Positions 25,383 through 36,590 of a DNA stretch of 64,000 nucleotides are shown here, one piece after another. A program made the translations under genes and the position numbers. Each line of letters begins with the position of its first letter. The stretch's first letter is position 1. The stretch comes from Adineta steineri (Eukaryota > Rotifera > Eurotatoria > Adinetida > Adinetidae): assembly GCA_905250115.1 (NCBI GenBank), contig CAJNOI010000011.1, positions 889,414-953,413 on the forward strand, in the 5' to 3' direction. Under the pieces are notes generated by a model, which saw only the letters and a program-made list of their open reading frames with translations, was not told the DNA's origin and did no database searches.

Positions 25383-26514
25383 ATGCTGTGGGCTTTAGTA
25401 TATTATCTTGTTGCGTTTTTTGCTTTTGTTCTTTTATACGAATATTATCGTAGAAATATTTTAAAACAAAAAGCTCGATTAGATCTCCTTGCAAGTCTCG
25501 ATGGAATGGAATTTAATTCACTACCAACATCGAAAAAAAAGTAAATATAGATATAAGAAAAAAAATACGATATATATATTTTTCCTTCTTAGACCATTTG
25601 AAAAAATAAAACAAGAAATTGCATCAAATTTTTATTTTGAACGTATTCGAATTATTTTCGGTATTGATTTATCAGCTAGTAATGAATGGCAAGGTAAAAA
25701 AACTTACGGTGGACAATCATTACATAAAGTACAAAATAAAGCATTTAATCCATATCAAAAAGTAAAAATTATTTTAATTAGAAATATGTCTTCTCTATAT
25801 TTTCTTATTTAATTTAGGCTATTGGTCAATTAGGTCCAATATTTGAAGATGTATTTACATCAAAAATTGAATATTCTTGTTTTGGATTTGGTGATGAACA
25901 AACAAAAGATTATTCTTTTTTTCCAATTGTTGGTAGTGGTGATGAATTTAATACACATCAACTTATTCTTGATGCGTAAGATTTATTCATATATGTCGTT
26001 TTATATACGCGTATGTTTTTAATTTAGTTATTTAGAACAAACAAAAAATGTTGCATTAAGTGGCCCAACAGAATTTACACCCATCGTAAAAAAATTAATT
26101 TCCTATGGTATTTATTGTCCACGAGATTTTACTATGTTAGTTATTTTAACTGATGAACTTAAGCTTTCAAGTGATAATAAATCATTTGTTGAAGCTATAC
26201 GAATGTTGGCAAATTTACCTAATGTATGTTTACTTGTCATTGGTGTTGGTGATGGACCATGGGAAGGATTAGCACGTGAAGAACATTCACTTCGAGAAGC
26301 CGTATTTCAAAAATTAAATAAGAAACAAATGGAAAAAGAATTAATTCAATCAAAACTTTGTTATGATAATTTTCATTTTGTCAATTTTAATGCGTTTGTT
26401 TCAAAACAAGATAAAATGGAAACTGAAAATTATTTTGCACGAGCTGTTGTAAGAAAATTACCAACACAATTGAAACAAGCTTCTCTCAATGATCCACATA
26501 GACCAAAAGCTTAA
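25383..26514 (+). CDS. membrane-anchored copine-type vWA domain protein
   Basis: Exons 25383-25540, 25593-25761, 25818-25975, 26028-26514 give 323 residues. Residues about 3-22 form a hydrophobic anchor (LWALVYYLVAFFAFVLL), followed by a basic stretch; the rest is one copine (vWA-like) domain. The metal-site motif reads DLSAS in IFGIDLSASNEW, the usual DxSxS pattern. Other copine blocks are YEYCFGFGDE-like SCFGFGDEQT, the LSGPTEFTPIV segment (copines have a similar GPT.F.P block) and LVILTDE. True copines have two N-terminal C2 domains, and plant RGLG ligases a C-terminal RING; neither is present. The layout of one anchor plus a copine domain resembles neither, so the role is unknown; calcium-dependent recruitment by C2 domains is not expected. 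Confidence 0.82.
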
Positions 26515-27007
26515 TCATTATTTTTTTCCAACATAAACACTCTTCTATTAGTTTTTTCTAATATGAACAATAACATCTCATTCTATAAAAACTGTAGCGA
26601 ATAGATATTTAACTTTATTAAATAAAAAATATTCATTTTATTTTTTGAAATCATAAATACAATACTGACTGAATCTAAGACAATCATCTAATACTTACAT
26701 AAACACCCTCTATCATATAGAGGTCGCGTTAGATCCTTTTAAAACTATAATATTGGTAGATAATTGTCGATTTTTCTATTGGATTATTCAACATAAAACA
26801 CAAATGATAACCAATAGAAAAAATTCTAAAAAGCACATTAACCATTCGACCTGTTATAACAATGTGTATCTTAATAATTTGTTTTTATTATAATAATTCT
26901 TATTCGCTTATTTTTTTACAACTAAAAATGAATAAAAAATCTAATTGAACAAAAATATGAAATAATTCTTTTCAATTTTAGGTATTTGGAGTTTTTTTCC
27001 TAACCGG
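26515..27007. other. intergenic, polyhomeotic upstream
   Basis: AT-rich. An AG acceptor at 26980-26981 opens a short leader exon 26 bases before the polyhomeotic start codon, so the upstream exon or trans-splice donor is elsewhere. Nothing else recognised. Confidence 0.5.
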
Positions 27008-29544
27008 ATGCATCAAGTAGAGGAAGCACCTCGACCTCCGTCAGTTAATTTCAGTGTATCACCATTGAAATCTGAAGTTGTTGAACAACCTGCACCTATT
27101 TCTTCAACAGAATCTTCAGTAGTACTATCATCAGTTCCACAATCACAATTGATCACTGTACCAATCGCTCCAGCTCAACCATTATTAACAAGTACACCTA
27201 CATCAGCAATAAAACGAACAACAAAGCGTGTATGTATTTTCTATTTACTCTATTAAATCTAATATTATTATTATTTAGGGATTTCGAACATATTTGAATG
27301 CTAAAAAACCTATTCGATCATCAGCGAAACCAGCGACATTACTTGCTCGACCCTCTATCATTAATACATCAACTATATTACCACATTCACAACAACCAAT
27401 TCTAATTGGTAATCAGATAGGTACATGAAATATTTTTGAAGTAAACTTTCTTAATTGCTTTTGCTATTTATAGCACCATTCACTCCAAAAGCAATACCAT
27501 CAAGTAAGTTATTAAATTTATATTGTAAAAGATCTTATTTTAAATATATAAATAGTTCCAGCAAATTCATCTCCAGGATTTACGACTTATTTAGTTGTCG
27601 ATGGAAATCAAGGACAAGTATATAAGAAATTTTAATTATTCTTATTGAAATTTTTAATTATTAACTTATTCTATAGCTTGTTCAAGTTGCTAATGATGGA
27701 CAAAAACCTGTCACATTTCGAAATCAAGCTGGTCAAATTCTTCAAGCTACACCAATTACTGTTGTTTCAGCTGCTAATCAACCCGTTGCTTCTTCTTTTC
27801 CTGTCAATGGAGATTGTTCATTACGTAAATTTTTGAAATTTTTTTATCAGTATATCATACAAAATTTCTCTCTTTTAGTTTCCAATTCATCACAAACAAT
27901 CACAACCGTTCGCACAAGTTCTTCTATTGACATGCAACAACAAAGTAATTTCTAGAAATATGTAAAGAGAAAAAACAAAGATGTTTTGTTTTCCTTTTTA
28001 GCCACTTTAACAAGTGATACAACAACAATGACAACACAACAATTAACAGGTATTATTCATCAACCACCGATTTTACCAACAACTATTATTAATGGAAATA
28101 ATATACAAACATATGATACTAATTCATCATTAGATGAAACAAAAATATCAGATAGTAATAATTTATCACTTTCATTATCACAAATTGCACAAAAAGTTAA
28201 TCATCGTCATCGTCGATCGAGCAGGTAAAGTGAAAAATTAGTTTTTTTATTTTTTGTTTGACTAGACTCTTATTTTAATTAGTTCAAGTTTATCGAAAAA
28301 GAAACGTGGACGACCAAGGTTAGTTTTTTTATTAAAAATAGAATTCATAAATAAAAAAATCAATATTTAGATTGTATGAACGTGATCCATTTACAAATAA
28401 ACCAATAAAAAGTGATTCAACAGGTACAGAATTAATAATACCATCTGTCACAAATACAACATTATTAGTACCCGGACAAACAGCAACATTTAATACATTA
28501 TCTAATCATTCAAATGGATGTGGTTCACTTATATTTCCAAATCAAACAGTATGTTTATAAAATCATTTGTAGAAATTTTATATAAGATTTATACATATTA
28601 TTTAGACTACAATTCCTGTGACTAATCCGTCATTATTACAACAACATCAACATCAATATGCATATCCATCATTACTTAATGGTACTACAACTTCAACAAA
28701 TATGCTTGCACCACCTACATACAATACATATTCTAATAATACAAATACAGCATTATCATCTACGACATTTCCTTATTCATCTCCATCTATATCAAAAGAA
28801 TATTCTCAACCAACTGTGCCTTCAATAACACCAATACATAACTTACAAACATCTACTACAACAACATCATCATCCAATGTTTCTAATATTGCTCCATTAA
28901 ATTCTTCATCAATAAAATCATCAAATAATGATATTGCTGTTCATTATATAGGTGGTTTTGTAATCCGTGAAAGTAGTCATCCGTTTTTACCCAATGAGAA
29001 TGTAATTCATAAAGAAAACAATGATCAACTTCGATGCATTACATGTCAGAAAACAGATTTTTCTTCAAGATTTTTTGATCAAGAAAAAAAATATTGTTCA
29101 AAATTATGTTCATTAAAATTGAATGAAAATAAACCTCCAACAATCACAGAACCAATACGAGTAAATAAAAATCTGATAGAAAATATTATTCCACAACAAC
29201 CAGTTGAACCAAATATTGATGAACAAATACCATTACCACCGGATCATGGTCTTCCAACTGATCCTAGTAAATGGACGGTAAGAATTTACTATTATTCTAA
29301 AAGGACAACAAAAATATACTTTTGTTAATTTTTATAGGTTTTACAAGTAGGAGAATTTATAGCACGTTTAACGAATGAAACAATACGTGAAGCTTTTTAT
29401 GAAAGTGAAATGGATGGTCAAGCATTATTATTAATGACACAAGAACATTTACGAGAAACAATGAAAATAAAATTAGGACCATCATTAATTATATCAAGTG
29501 AAATAACTAAATTACGTGAACGTGCAAAAACATTTTCATCTTGA
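27008..29544 (+). CDS. polyhomeotic-like Polycomb protein (PHC)
   Basis: Subunit of Polycomb repressive complex 1, nuclear; its SAM domain polymerises to compact silenced chromatin. Exons 27008-27229, 27279-27420, 27474-27503, 27556-27617, 27677-27824, 27879-27944, 28002-28224, 28283-28318, 28371-28548, 28606-29277, 29338-29544 give 661 residues. The first two thirds are Ser/Thr/Gln/Pro-rich and disordered. An AT-hook-like KKKRGRPR is split by the intron at 28319. The HD1 motif is HYIGGFVIRESSHPFLP; the FCS zinc finger has CITC and CSKLC cysteine pairs; a proline-rich linker follows; the SAM domain starts at WTVLQVGEFIARL and runs to the end. Domain order is that of polyhomeotic proteins. The AT-hook is not a standard PHC feature as far as I recall. 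Confidence 0.9.
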
Positions 29545-30297
29545 TCTATATTTATGTTTTTGTTGGTGCTCAGTATATTGTATTATTTATTGTATTAAAA
29601 TGATTACTTTTTTTGGGATATTATTTGAACTAGATAATTATTGTATTTGTTTTGTTTTGTTTTTTTGTATGTAGATATTTTCGATTGAATGAAAAATATG
29701 TGTTTTTGTTGTATTATGTTATAAACATATAAAATTTAGAAGTTAATGTAAAAGAATTTAGAAGAAATCTTGAGGGTGTGGGTGTGGGTCTACATTTCTT
29801 CTTATATCTTCATAACCTGCTGATGGTAGACAGAAAACGATGAAACCTTTATTTCTCTTTCCTGCCTACAGCTTAGTTACGTCACTACTTGAAGTTTTCA
29901 TCAAACAAAATTTAATAAAAAAAAGAACCATCAGCCATTTATATACTGTAATCTATCGCAACGAACTCCAAATGAATTATTCAAACTGTTGCTGTATTTC
30001 TTATCTATTAATTATATAAAAGAAAACTTATCTATAGAATGTTTAAAATATAAATTTTGCATTGTTTCTGTCAAAATCAACGCCATCTTTCCCTACCTGG
30101 CAGAAAATGAGGTAGCAATACACGTCGGTGGTTCATTGGCTTTCAAGTTGATCATTCCAATTTTAACAGAACATTAAGTGTTGGTTTTTAACTGGTAAAA
30201 TAATCGTACATATTAAACGAGACAATCTCATTCTTTCTGATAATCAAATAGGCATTACTTGTTACATTCTCTCAATTCTCACTAAACGATAATAACC
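29545..30297. other. intergenic between polyhomeotic and GRP94
   Basis: Holds a G-rich repeat at about 29770-29791 and, at 30121-30139, a CACGTC followed nine bases later by ATTGG (inverted CCAAT box) upstream of the GRP94 start. No gene seen; the small open frame at 29989-30177 overlaps this promoter-like stretch and has no recognisable character. Confidence 0.5.
29770..29791. repeat. TGTGGG-type repeat
   Basis: CTTGAGGGTGTGGGTGTGGG carries two TGTGGG units. It is the inverse of the ACACCCACACCCTCAAG end found at 34742 and elsewhere. Confidence 0.6.
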
Positions 30298-33131
30298 ATG
30301 TTTAAGTGGTTTATATTTGTTACTCTTCTGGGAGTATTATTTCTCACAAGTAAGATCTAAATATCTTTTATGCGGAATCATTCACCTTCTTTTTTTTGTC
30401 TCTGTTAGATCCTTGTAAAGCCGAAGATGAAGTTGAAACATCAACATCACTTCCACCAAAAGTTGATGATGATATAGGAAAACATGCAGATGGATCAAAG
30501 ACAGATGATGAAGTTGTTCAAAAGTAATATCTATAATTTAGTTTTAGTTCTTTGATCTTTTTTTTGTTATATAGAGAAGAAGAAGCCATTAAATTGGATG
30601 GTTTAAGTGCTAAAGAATTTCGAACATTAGTTGATGCATCGGAAAAACATGAATTTCAAACAGAAGTTAATCGTATGATGAAATTGATTATCAATTCATT
30701 ATACAAAAATAAAGAAATCTTTCTACGTGAACTTATATCTAATGCATCCGATGCACTTGATAAAATTCGTTTTCTATCACTTACTGATAAGAGTGTACTT
30801 GGTGATAAAGAAGAATTAACAATACGTATTAAAATTGATCGTGATAATCGAATGTTACATATAACAGATACTGGTATTGGAATGACAAGAGATCATCTTG
30901 TTAAATTTCTTGGTACAATTGCAAAATCGGATACATCAGAATTTTTAAATCGAGTTCAAGATGTACAAACAGAAGGTGGATCAATGAGTGATCTTATTGG
31001 ACAATTTGGTGTTGGATTTTATTCAAGTTTTCTTGTCGCTAATAAAGTTATTGTTACATCAAAAAATAATGATGATGATCAATATATTTGGGAATCTGAT
31101 TCAACTTCATTTAATGTTTTTAAAGATCCTCGTGGTAATACACTTGGTCGAGGAACAACAGTCAGGTAAAATACACAAATTCTTTTTTTGTTAGATATAA
31201 TTTCTTTCATTTTAGTCTTCTTTTGAAAGAAGAAGCTGGCGAATATTTGGAACAAAATACACTTGATGATATTATTCGTAAATATTCACAATTTATTAAT
31301 TTTAATATTTATTTATGGAAATTTACAACTACTAAAGAACAAGTACCTGAAGATGATGAAGGTGAGATAATATTTTTTAATTACAAGAAAATATTAAGAT
31401 TTTTGTTATTTTTAGTTGTTACTGAAGAGAAAAAAACCGATGAAACTGATACGAAATCAGATGAAGATGCTGCTGTTGAAGAAGAAAAAGTAGAAGAAAA
31501 GAAAAAGAAAATGAAAACTGTTGATAAAACTGTTTGGAATTGGGAATTAATGAATGAAAGTAAACCAATATGGCAACGAAAGTAAGTTAGATACACTGTA
31601 AATAGGATATTCCATAGAATAAATTCTATTGAATAAGCACATAAACAAATATTGAAACAGAGTTATATTTTGAATATTTATTCTCACGGAAATATAATCT
31701 ATTTATTTTATTTAGACCATCCGAAGTAACCGATGAAGATTATCTAGCATTTTACAAAACATTTAGTAAAGAAACTGAAACTCCTATGATTTACAGTCAT
31801 TTTACTGCTGAAGGCGAAGTAACATTTAAATCAATTCTTTATATTCCAAAAAATGCACCAATGGATTTATTTACAAATTATAATCGTCCAACTGATGCGA
31901 TTAAACTTTATGTTCGTCGAGTATTTATTACGGATAATTTTGAAGAAATGATGCCAAAATATTTATCATTTATTCGTGGTGTTGTTGATAGTGATGATTT
32001 ACCATTGAATGTTTCACGTGAAACTTTACAACAATCAAAATTACTTAAAGTTATTAAGAAAAAACTTGTACGAAAAGCTTTAGATATGATAAAAAAAATT
32101 TCTCCAGAAGATTATGAAGCTTTTTGGAAAGAATATGGTACATCTGTAAAATTAGGTATTATTGAAGATTCAGCAAATCGTACACGTTTAGCTAAATTAC
32201 TTCGTTTTACAACATCATTATCAAAAAATAAACAAATCAGTTTAACAGAATATGTTGAACGTATGAAACCTAATCAAGAACATATTTATTTTATAGCTAC
32301 ATTATCAATGGATAGTGCAAAGAAATCTCCATTTGTTGAACGTACTTTAAAAAAAGGTTATGAAGTTATATATTTAACTGATCCTGTTGATCAATATTGT
32401 ATGCAATCATTACCTGAATTTGAAGGAAAACGATTTCAAAATCTTGCAAAAGATGGTCTTGAATTAGACAAATCAAATGCAAAAGAAGAAGAAGAAAAAA
32501 AACATTTAGAAAAAACTTATCAACCATTATTAGTATGGCTTAAAGAACAATTTCGTGGAAAAATTCTTGAAGCAAAAATATCCGAACGTCTTGTTAAAAC
32601 ACCCATGGCACTTGTCGCTTCACAATATGGTTATGATGGAAATATGGAACGAATTGCTCGTGCACAAACTTATCAAAAAAGTGGTGGAGATGCAACACAA
32701 AATTATTATTTAAATCAAAAGAAAACATTAGATATTAATCCACGTCATCCACTTATTAAAGATTTACTTCGACGTGTTATAGATTCGAAAGATGATAAAG
32801 TTGCAAGTGATTTAGCTACTGTTATGTATGAAGCAGCAACACTTCGATCAGGTTTTGATTTAAATGATTCAGATGGTTTTGCTGATCGTATTGAATCAAT
32901 GTTACGACGAGCTATGGGTGTTTCATTAGATGAAAAAATTGATGATGAACCACAAGATGGAGAAGAAACTAATATAAATCAAGATGAAAATATTATCGAT
33001 GGTGATGATGATGATGATAGTACACATACAAAATCAAAAAAAGTATATTCAATTTTTAATATTTATTGATATATTTATTTTGATTTATTATTTTATTATA
33101 GGATGCAGATCAAGAACATTATGATCTGTAA
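30298..33131 (+). CDS. HSP90B1: endoplasmin / GRP94, ER Hsp90 chaperone
   Basis: ER-lumen Hsp90 that folds secreted and membrane proteins using ATP. Exons 30298-30349, 30409-30523, 30575-31165, 31216-31361, 31416-31581, 31716-33042, 33102-33131 give 808 residues. A signal peptide covers about residues 1-20. The ATPase domain shows [33 protein letters not shown] and [13 protein letters not shown]. The Hsp90 middle domain has [13 protein letters not shown], and the charged linker is Glu/Lys-rich near residue 340. The GRP94 type is shown by the signal peptide, pre-N acidic region and family spacing. The last exon encodes DADQEHYDL, so the ER-retrieval signal reads HYDL instead of KDEL/HDEL; if exon 6 runs on, the protein ends in YSIFNIY without any retrieval signal. 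See findings. Confidence 0.96.
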
Positions 33132-33785
33132 AGCATAACATGTGAAATGTTCAATTTTAATTTATGAAAAAATCCCGTCAAATATGAATGTGATGCTTTG
33201 TTTTTGAATGAACAGTCCTTCCGAACTTATCGTTTTTCTCATTTACCGCATGTGTGATAGTCTATGTGCTTCAATTCTCATAGTGATCTTTAACTTTTAT
33301 TTTATTGCTTTTCTTATTACTCTTTTGTTTCTGTGCACTTCGTTCTTGTTAATGGTGATCCTTTCTTTTCCAAATTTTGATGAATAAAATTATCGCATAG
33401 TGATTGTTTGAAATAAAGAAAAATAATGTATTTTACGTACGTTGAATATTGGAGCGTAATGAATTTAAATTCCTTTTAAGAATATTTTTTCTAATTAAAT
33501 CTAATTTTAAAATGTAGAATCTCTTATTTTTATTATTTATATCAGTATTATTCGTAAAAGGATTAAAATATTATTTTTTTTCTGACAAAACAAATGAAAG
33601 TTTCTGAACAGATATAGTTTTAAATAGATACTTTATTCTTCTATTAGTAATAGAAAACATAAAATATTATAAAGAGATGTGGGTGTGTGTATGAGTGCGT
33701 TCTCTTCATAGCTACACCTATCTTGAGGATGGTGGATGTGATTATAGGGAAAACGCAAGCATAGTCACACCCTCAAGGTATAATT
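33132..33785. other. GRP94 3' region with fold-back repeat
   Basis: Untranslated and intergenic sequence with an AATAAA at about 33384. From about 33674 to 33780 it holds GATGTGGGTGTGTG and, at the right, CTTGAGGATGGTGG ... CACACCCTCAAGG, an inverted pair of the G-rich repeat family. Confidence 0.55.
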
Positions 33786-34203
33786 GAATTATTAAAATGT
33801 ATTTATCCAAATATATTACAATCTATTGATCATACAAATGCAATGTATTTATTACCATTATCAGATGAGTATTCAATATTTATACTTGAAAAAAATATTG
33901 AACGTCTTTGTATATCAACAATTAATCCTATATCAATATAAATATGATAATAATTTAACACGTTTATTTGATTTATTAAAATTATCATAACTTTATCGTT
34001 TAAATAAACTTCAAGAAACTATTTATGAACAATGCAATAAAATTAATCTTTCAATTGATATGCGTTATCATTTATTAGAATTATTTGTTAAAAAACAACA
34101 CATAAAATCAAAAGATAAACAAAATAAAATAAATTAATTTGAAGATGTATGTTTAAAACAAAAATTTGAAATTCAACGTTTGAAAAGGTCAAATAGAAAG
34201 TAA
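33786..34203 (+). pseudogene. decayed BTB/POZ-domain gene fragment
   Basis: One frame reads LLKCIYPN, then AMYLLPLSDEYSI and LEKNIERLC, the end of a BTB domain, then, after a stop and a shift of frame, a BACK-like stretch LYRLNKLQETIYEQCNKINL and YHLLELFVKK. Stops occur after LCISTINPISI, after LFDLLKLS and after KDKQNKIN. There is no start, no upstream BTB half and no intron. It is a relic of a host gene, probably a small piece left by duplication or transposition. Confidence 0.6.
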
Positions 34204-34529
34204 TTCACAATAGTAACAAATTAGTTTATTTTTTTCAATAAAATAATTCATTAAGTTATTATGTTATGTTATAATATCTTCTTTTAACAAATTCAGATGT
34301 TACTTATTCTTTCTTGCCTCGATGAACATCTTTATCCCTCTCTCTTGATATCAAATACAGTATCTTACAGCAGTAGCTTCAATTTCCACTTCGTTAACAA
34401 CATCAATTGATAAATCCAAGAAATTTCTTGTAACATCAACAATTGATTTAAATGCAAGTGATTTGCTTGATCGTGCATATATTCATCATTTAGTTCAACC
34501 ATTTCCTGGTGGTTCCTATACGATGAGGT

Positions 34530-34621
34530 GTCAAAATGTCGACAATGAAAACGTCGACAAGTTAAAACGCCGACATGGTAAAACGTCGACAAAAAATATG
34601 TCAACATATGAAAACGTCGGG
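34530..34621. repeat. about 16-bp tandem repeat with AACGTCGAC core
   Basis: Five to six imperfect copies of AAAACGTCGACAA-type units follow each other, each about 15-17 bases. The repeated GTCGAC core is unusual in this AT-rich DNA. The array abuts the fold-back repeat that follows. Confidence 0.75.
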
Positions 34622-34757
34622 GAGTCGGTGTGGGTATAGGTATGGGTAAATATGATTCTATATATTATTTTCATACCCACCCACATCCACCCCGACCCAG
34701 ACTCACATCCACAACTACACACTCACACCCTCATCTAGACACCCACACCCTCAAGAT
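34615..34757. repeat. G-rich fold-back repeat
   Basis: The left arm CGGGGAGTCGGTGTGGGTAT pairs with the right arm CCCACCCACATCCACCCCG after a loop of about 20 AT bases. Beyond it come more ACTCACACCCTC units ending in ACACCCACACCCTCAAG. It lies directly against the TPR remnant. Confidence 0.7.
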
Positions 34758-34759
34758 GT

Positions 34760-35125
34760 TCAACGCAAAACAATCATGATCTACTGCGAACATACAATGT
34801 TTTGTCCGTTGCTTACAATGATATAAATGACAGAGAACTGTCTGTAAAATATTATATCAAATTCTTAGAATGCCTTTTAATTGAAAGCTCACTAGACTTT
34901 GACGAACATTTCGTAGCGTACAAAAATATTGCTGAGTTACTATTTATTACTCATGATCTTATGGCAGCAACGAAACATTATGAAAAAGCGATGGAAGTAG
35001 CACCGAAAACATCCTCACCGTGTCTGAAAACAATGGAGAATATACAGGACATGATCGATCTCTTGAAAGCAATTTTACCTACATCTCATTTTATCAAAAA
35101 AACAGAAGAATTCACACATGATTAG
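34760..35125 (+). pseudogene. 5'-truncated TPR protein remnant
   Basis: An open frame without a start codon encodes LSVAYNDINDRELSVKYYIK and NIAELLFITHDLMAATKHYE, a tetratricopeptide-like pair, then a C-terminal tail ending at a stop at 35123-35125. The frame begins where the G-rich repeat ends. It looks like the last exon of a TPR gene of the type that, in the intact gene at 36591, follows an ADP-ribosyltransferase domain; the sequence itself is too diverged to prove kinship. It could also be a 3' exon still used by a transcript starting elsewhere. Confidence 0.5.
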
Positions 35126-36217
35126 AAAATATTCATCAATTATGAAACATGCTCGTAGCCATATACAATCTCAATTAGAATAACGACCGGCTACATACAA
35201 CGTAATATTCCTCATTCATCGATTGACCAAGTGTGTCCCATACTGTTTTAGTCTAAAGAGCATGTGGGTGTGAGAGTGGATAAATTAAATAGAATACTCA
35301 CACTCACTCTCATCCACACTCACATTCACCCACACTCTCAAAAAAACACAACTTTTTTTTAAATATATCAAACGGTTAGAAAGCAAAGCCTTTCGTAAAT
35401 GTATATTTTTGATTATAAAAAACAACAGCTTCCATTAGAATAAACCACTTACAGAGGCAAAATTTTTAGATAATTAGAAGTATTTCGTGATATAACCTTT
35501 TTAAGCCGTCTAACTATTCTTCACCATGCTTTTCATACATTAACTCATCAATTAAATGAAACTATAGTGACAGACGAACGAGAAAGGAAGAAGAATATGC
35601 AGCTTCGCTTTTCTTTTCAAATTCGGTTCTTTACTTACACTCTCGCTTGTTTTTGATAAGTGGCTATACATACAAGAACGAAAACAGAATGGAAAGAATA
35701 ATAAAACTGCATTAACGTTTGTTTGTTTCGTTGTCAATGTACTTTTTTTAATCAATCTTTCTCCTTATATTTGCATTTTAAACGACTATCTATAGATTAT
35801 CAATAGAGCTTCTTTTCGCGGAACGATTTGAAATCAAAAGAAGCCACATGACTATTCTTCATAATGGCTTTTTGGTTTTAGATTAAACGAAAAAAAATTA
35901 TTTGTCTTATATAGAGTACCTGTATACTACACATAATCCTCTCAAAACTCTTTTAATAGCGTTTTTCTTCATAGGTTTTCATACAATATGACTTATAATG
36001 AACATAAGTCTAGTCTAGTGGTGCATGTGTGGATACTGTTGCAAGATTATTGCCGTATTTATTCAACTTCTTCTTTTTTTATCAACTAAAATCAATATTT
36101 ATTAGATAAAAACGCATAAAGTAGAGATTTTGCATAAATTTTGTTTTTAACCCTTTCGTTACGGATGACCTATATATAGGCATTAGATACAGTCTACGAC
36201 AAAAGTTTAAGCGAATT
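35126..36217. other. non-coding, with G-rich fold-back and possible transposon end
   Basis: At 35265-35341 TGTGGGTGTGAGAGTGGAT pairs with a run of CACTC/CACCCAC units on the right. The stretch ending at 36217 (ACAAAAGTTTAAGCGAATT just before the gap) resembles a Tc1/mariner-type terminal repeat. No gene seen. Confidence 0.5.
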
Positions 36218-36317
36218 NNNNNNNNNNNNNNNNNNNNNNNNNNNNNNNNNNNNNNNNNNNNNNNNNNNNNNNNNNNNNNNNNNNNNNNNNNNNNNNNNNN
36301 NNNNNNNNNNNNNNNNN
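36218..36317. other. assembly gap (100 N)
   Basis: Exactly 100 N, the usual placeholder for a gap of unknown size. The missing DNA may include the body of a transposable element whose end precedes it. Confidence 0.98.
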
Positions 36318-36496
36318 CCAGGGGGGTGGCAGATTTGCTATCTTATCCCGCGGTGTCCTTTGTTTGTTTTAATCTGTTTTTTGCTCTGCACAATATTATT
36401 TTCAAACGTAACTAAATGGAGTTTGTCCTTGAGCGACAACAAAAACTCACAAACATTCGAAATCGTCCAAAAATCGAGTAAAAACAAGTCACTGCC

Positions 36497-36504
36497 TATA
36501 TAAA
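36497..36504 (+). promoter_or_regulatory. TATA box of the ART-TPR gene
   Basis: TATAAATA lies about 94 bases before the start codon, in a stretch of mixed composition, so it is a fair candidate for the core promoter. Confidence 0.5.
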
Positions 36505-36590
36505 TAGACGACACCAGTTTTAGCTTTCCATCAAATTAAATATTATCAGTTTCATTCCAGATAAAGAACTAGTTTATATTTCAACGCAAC

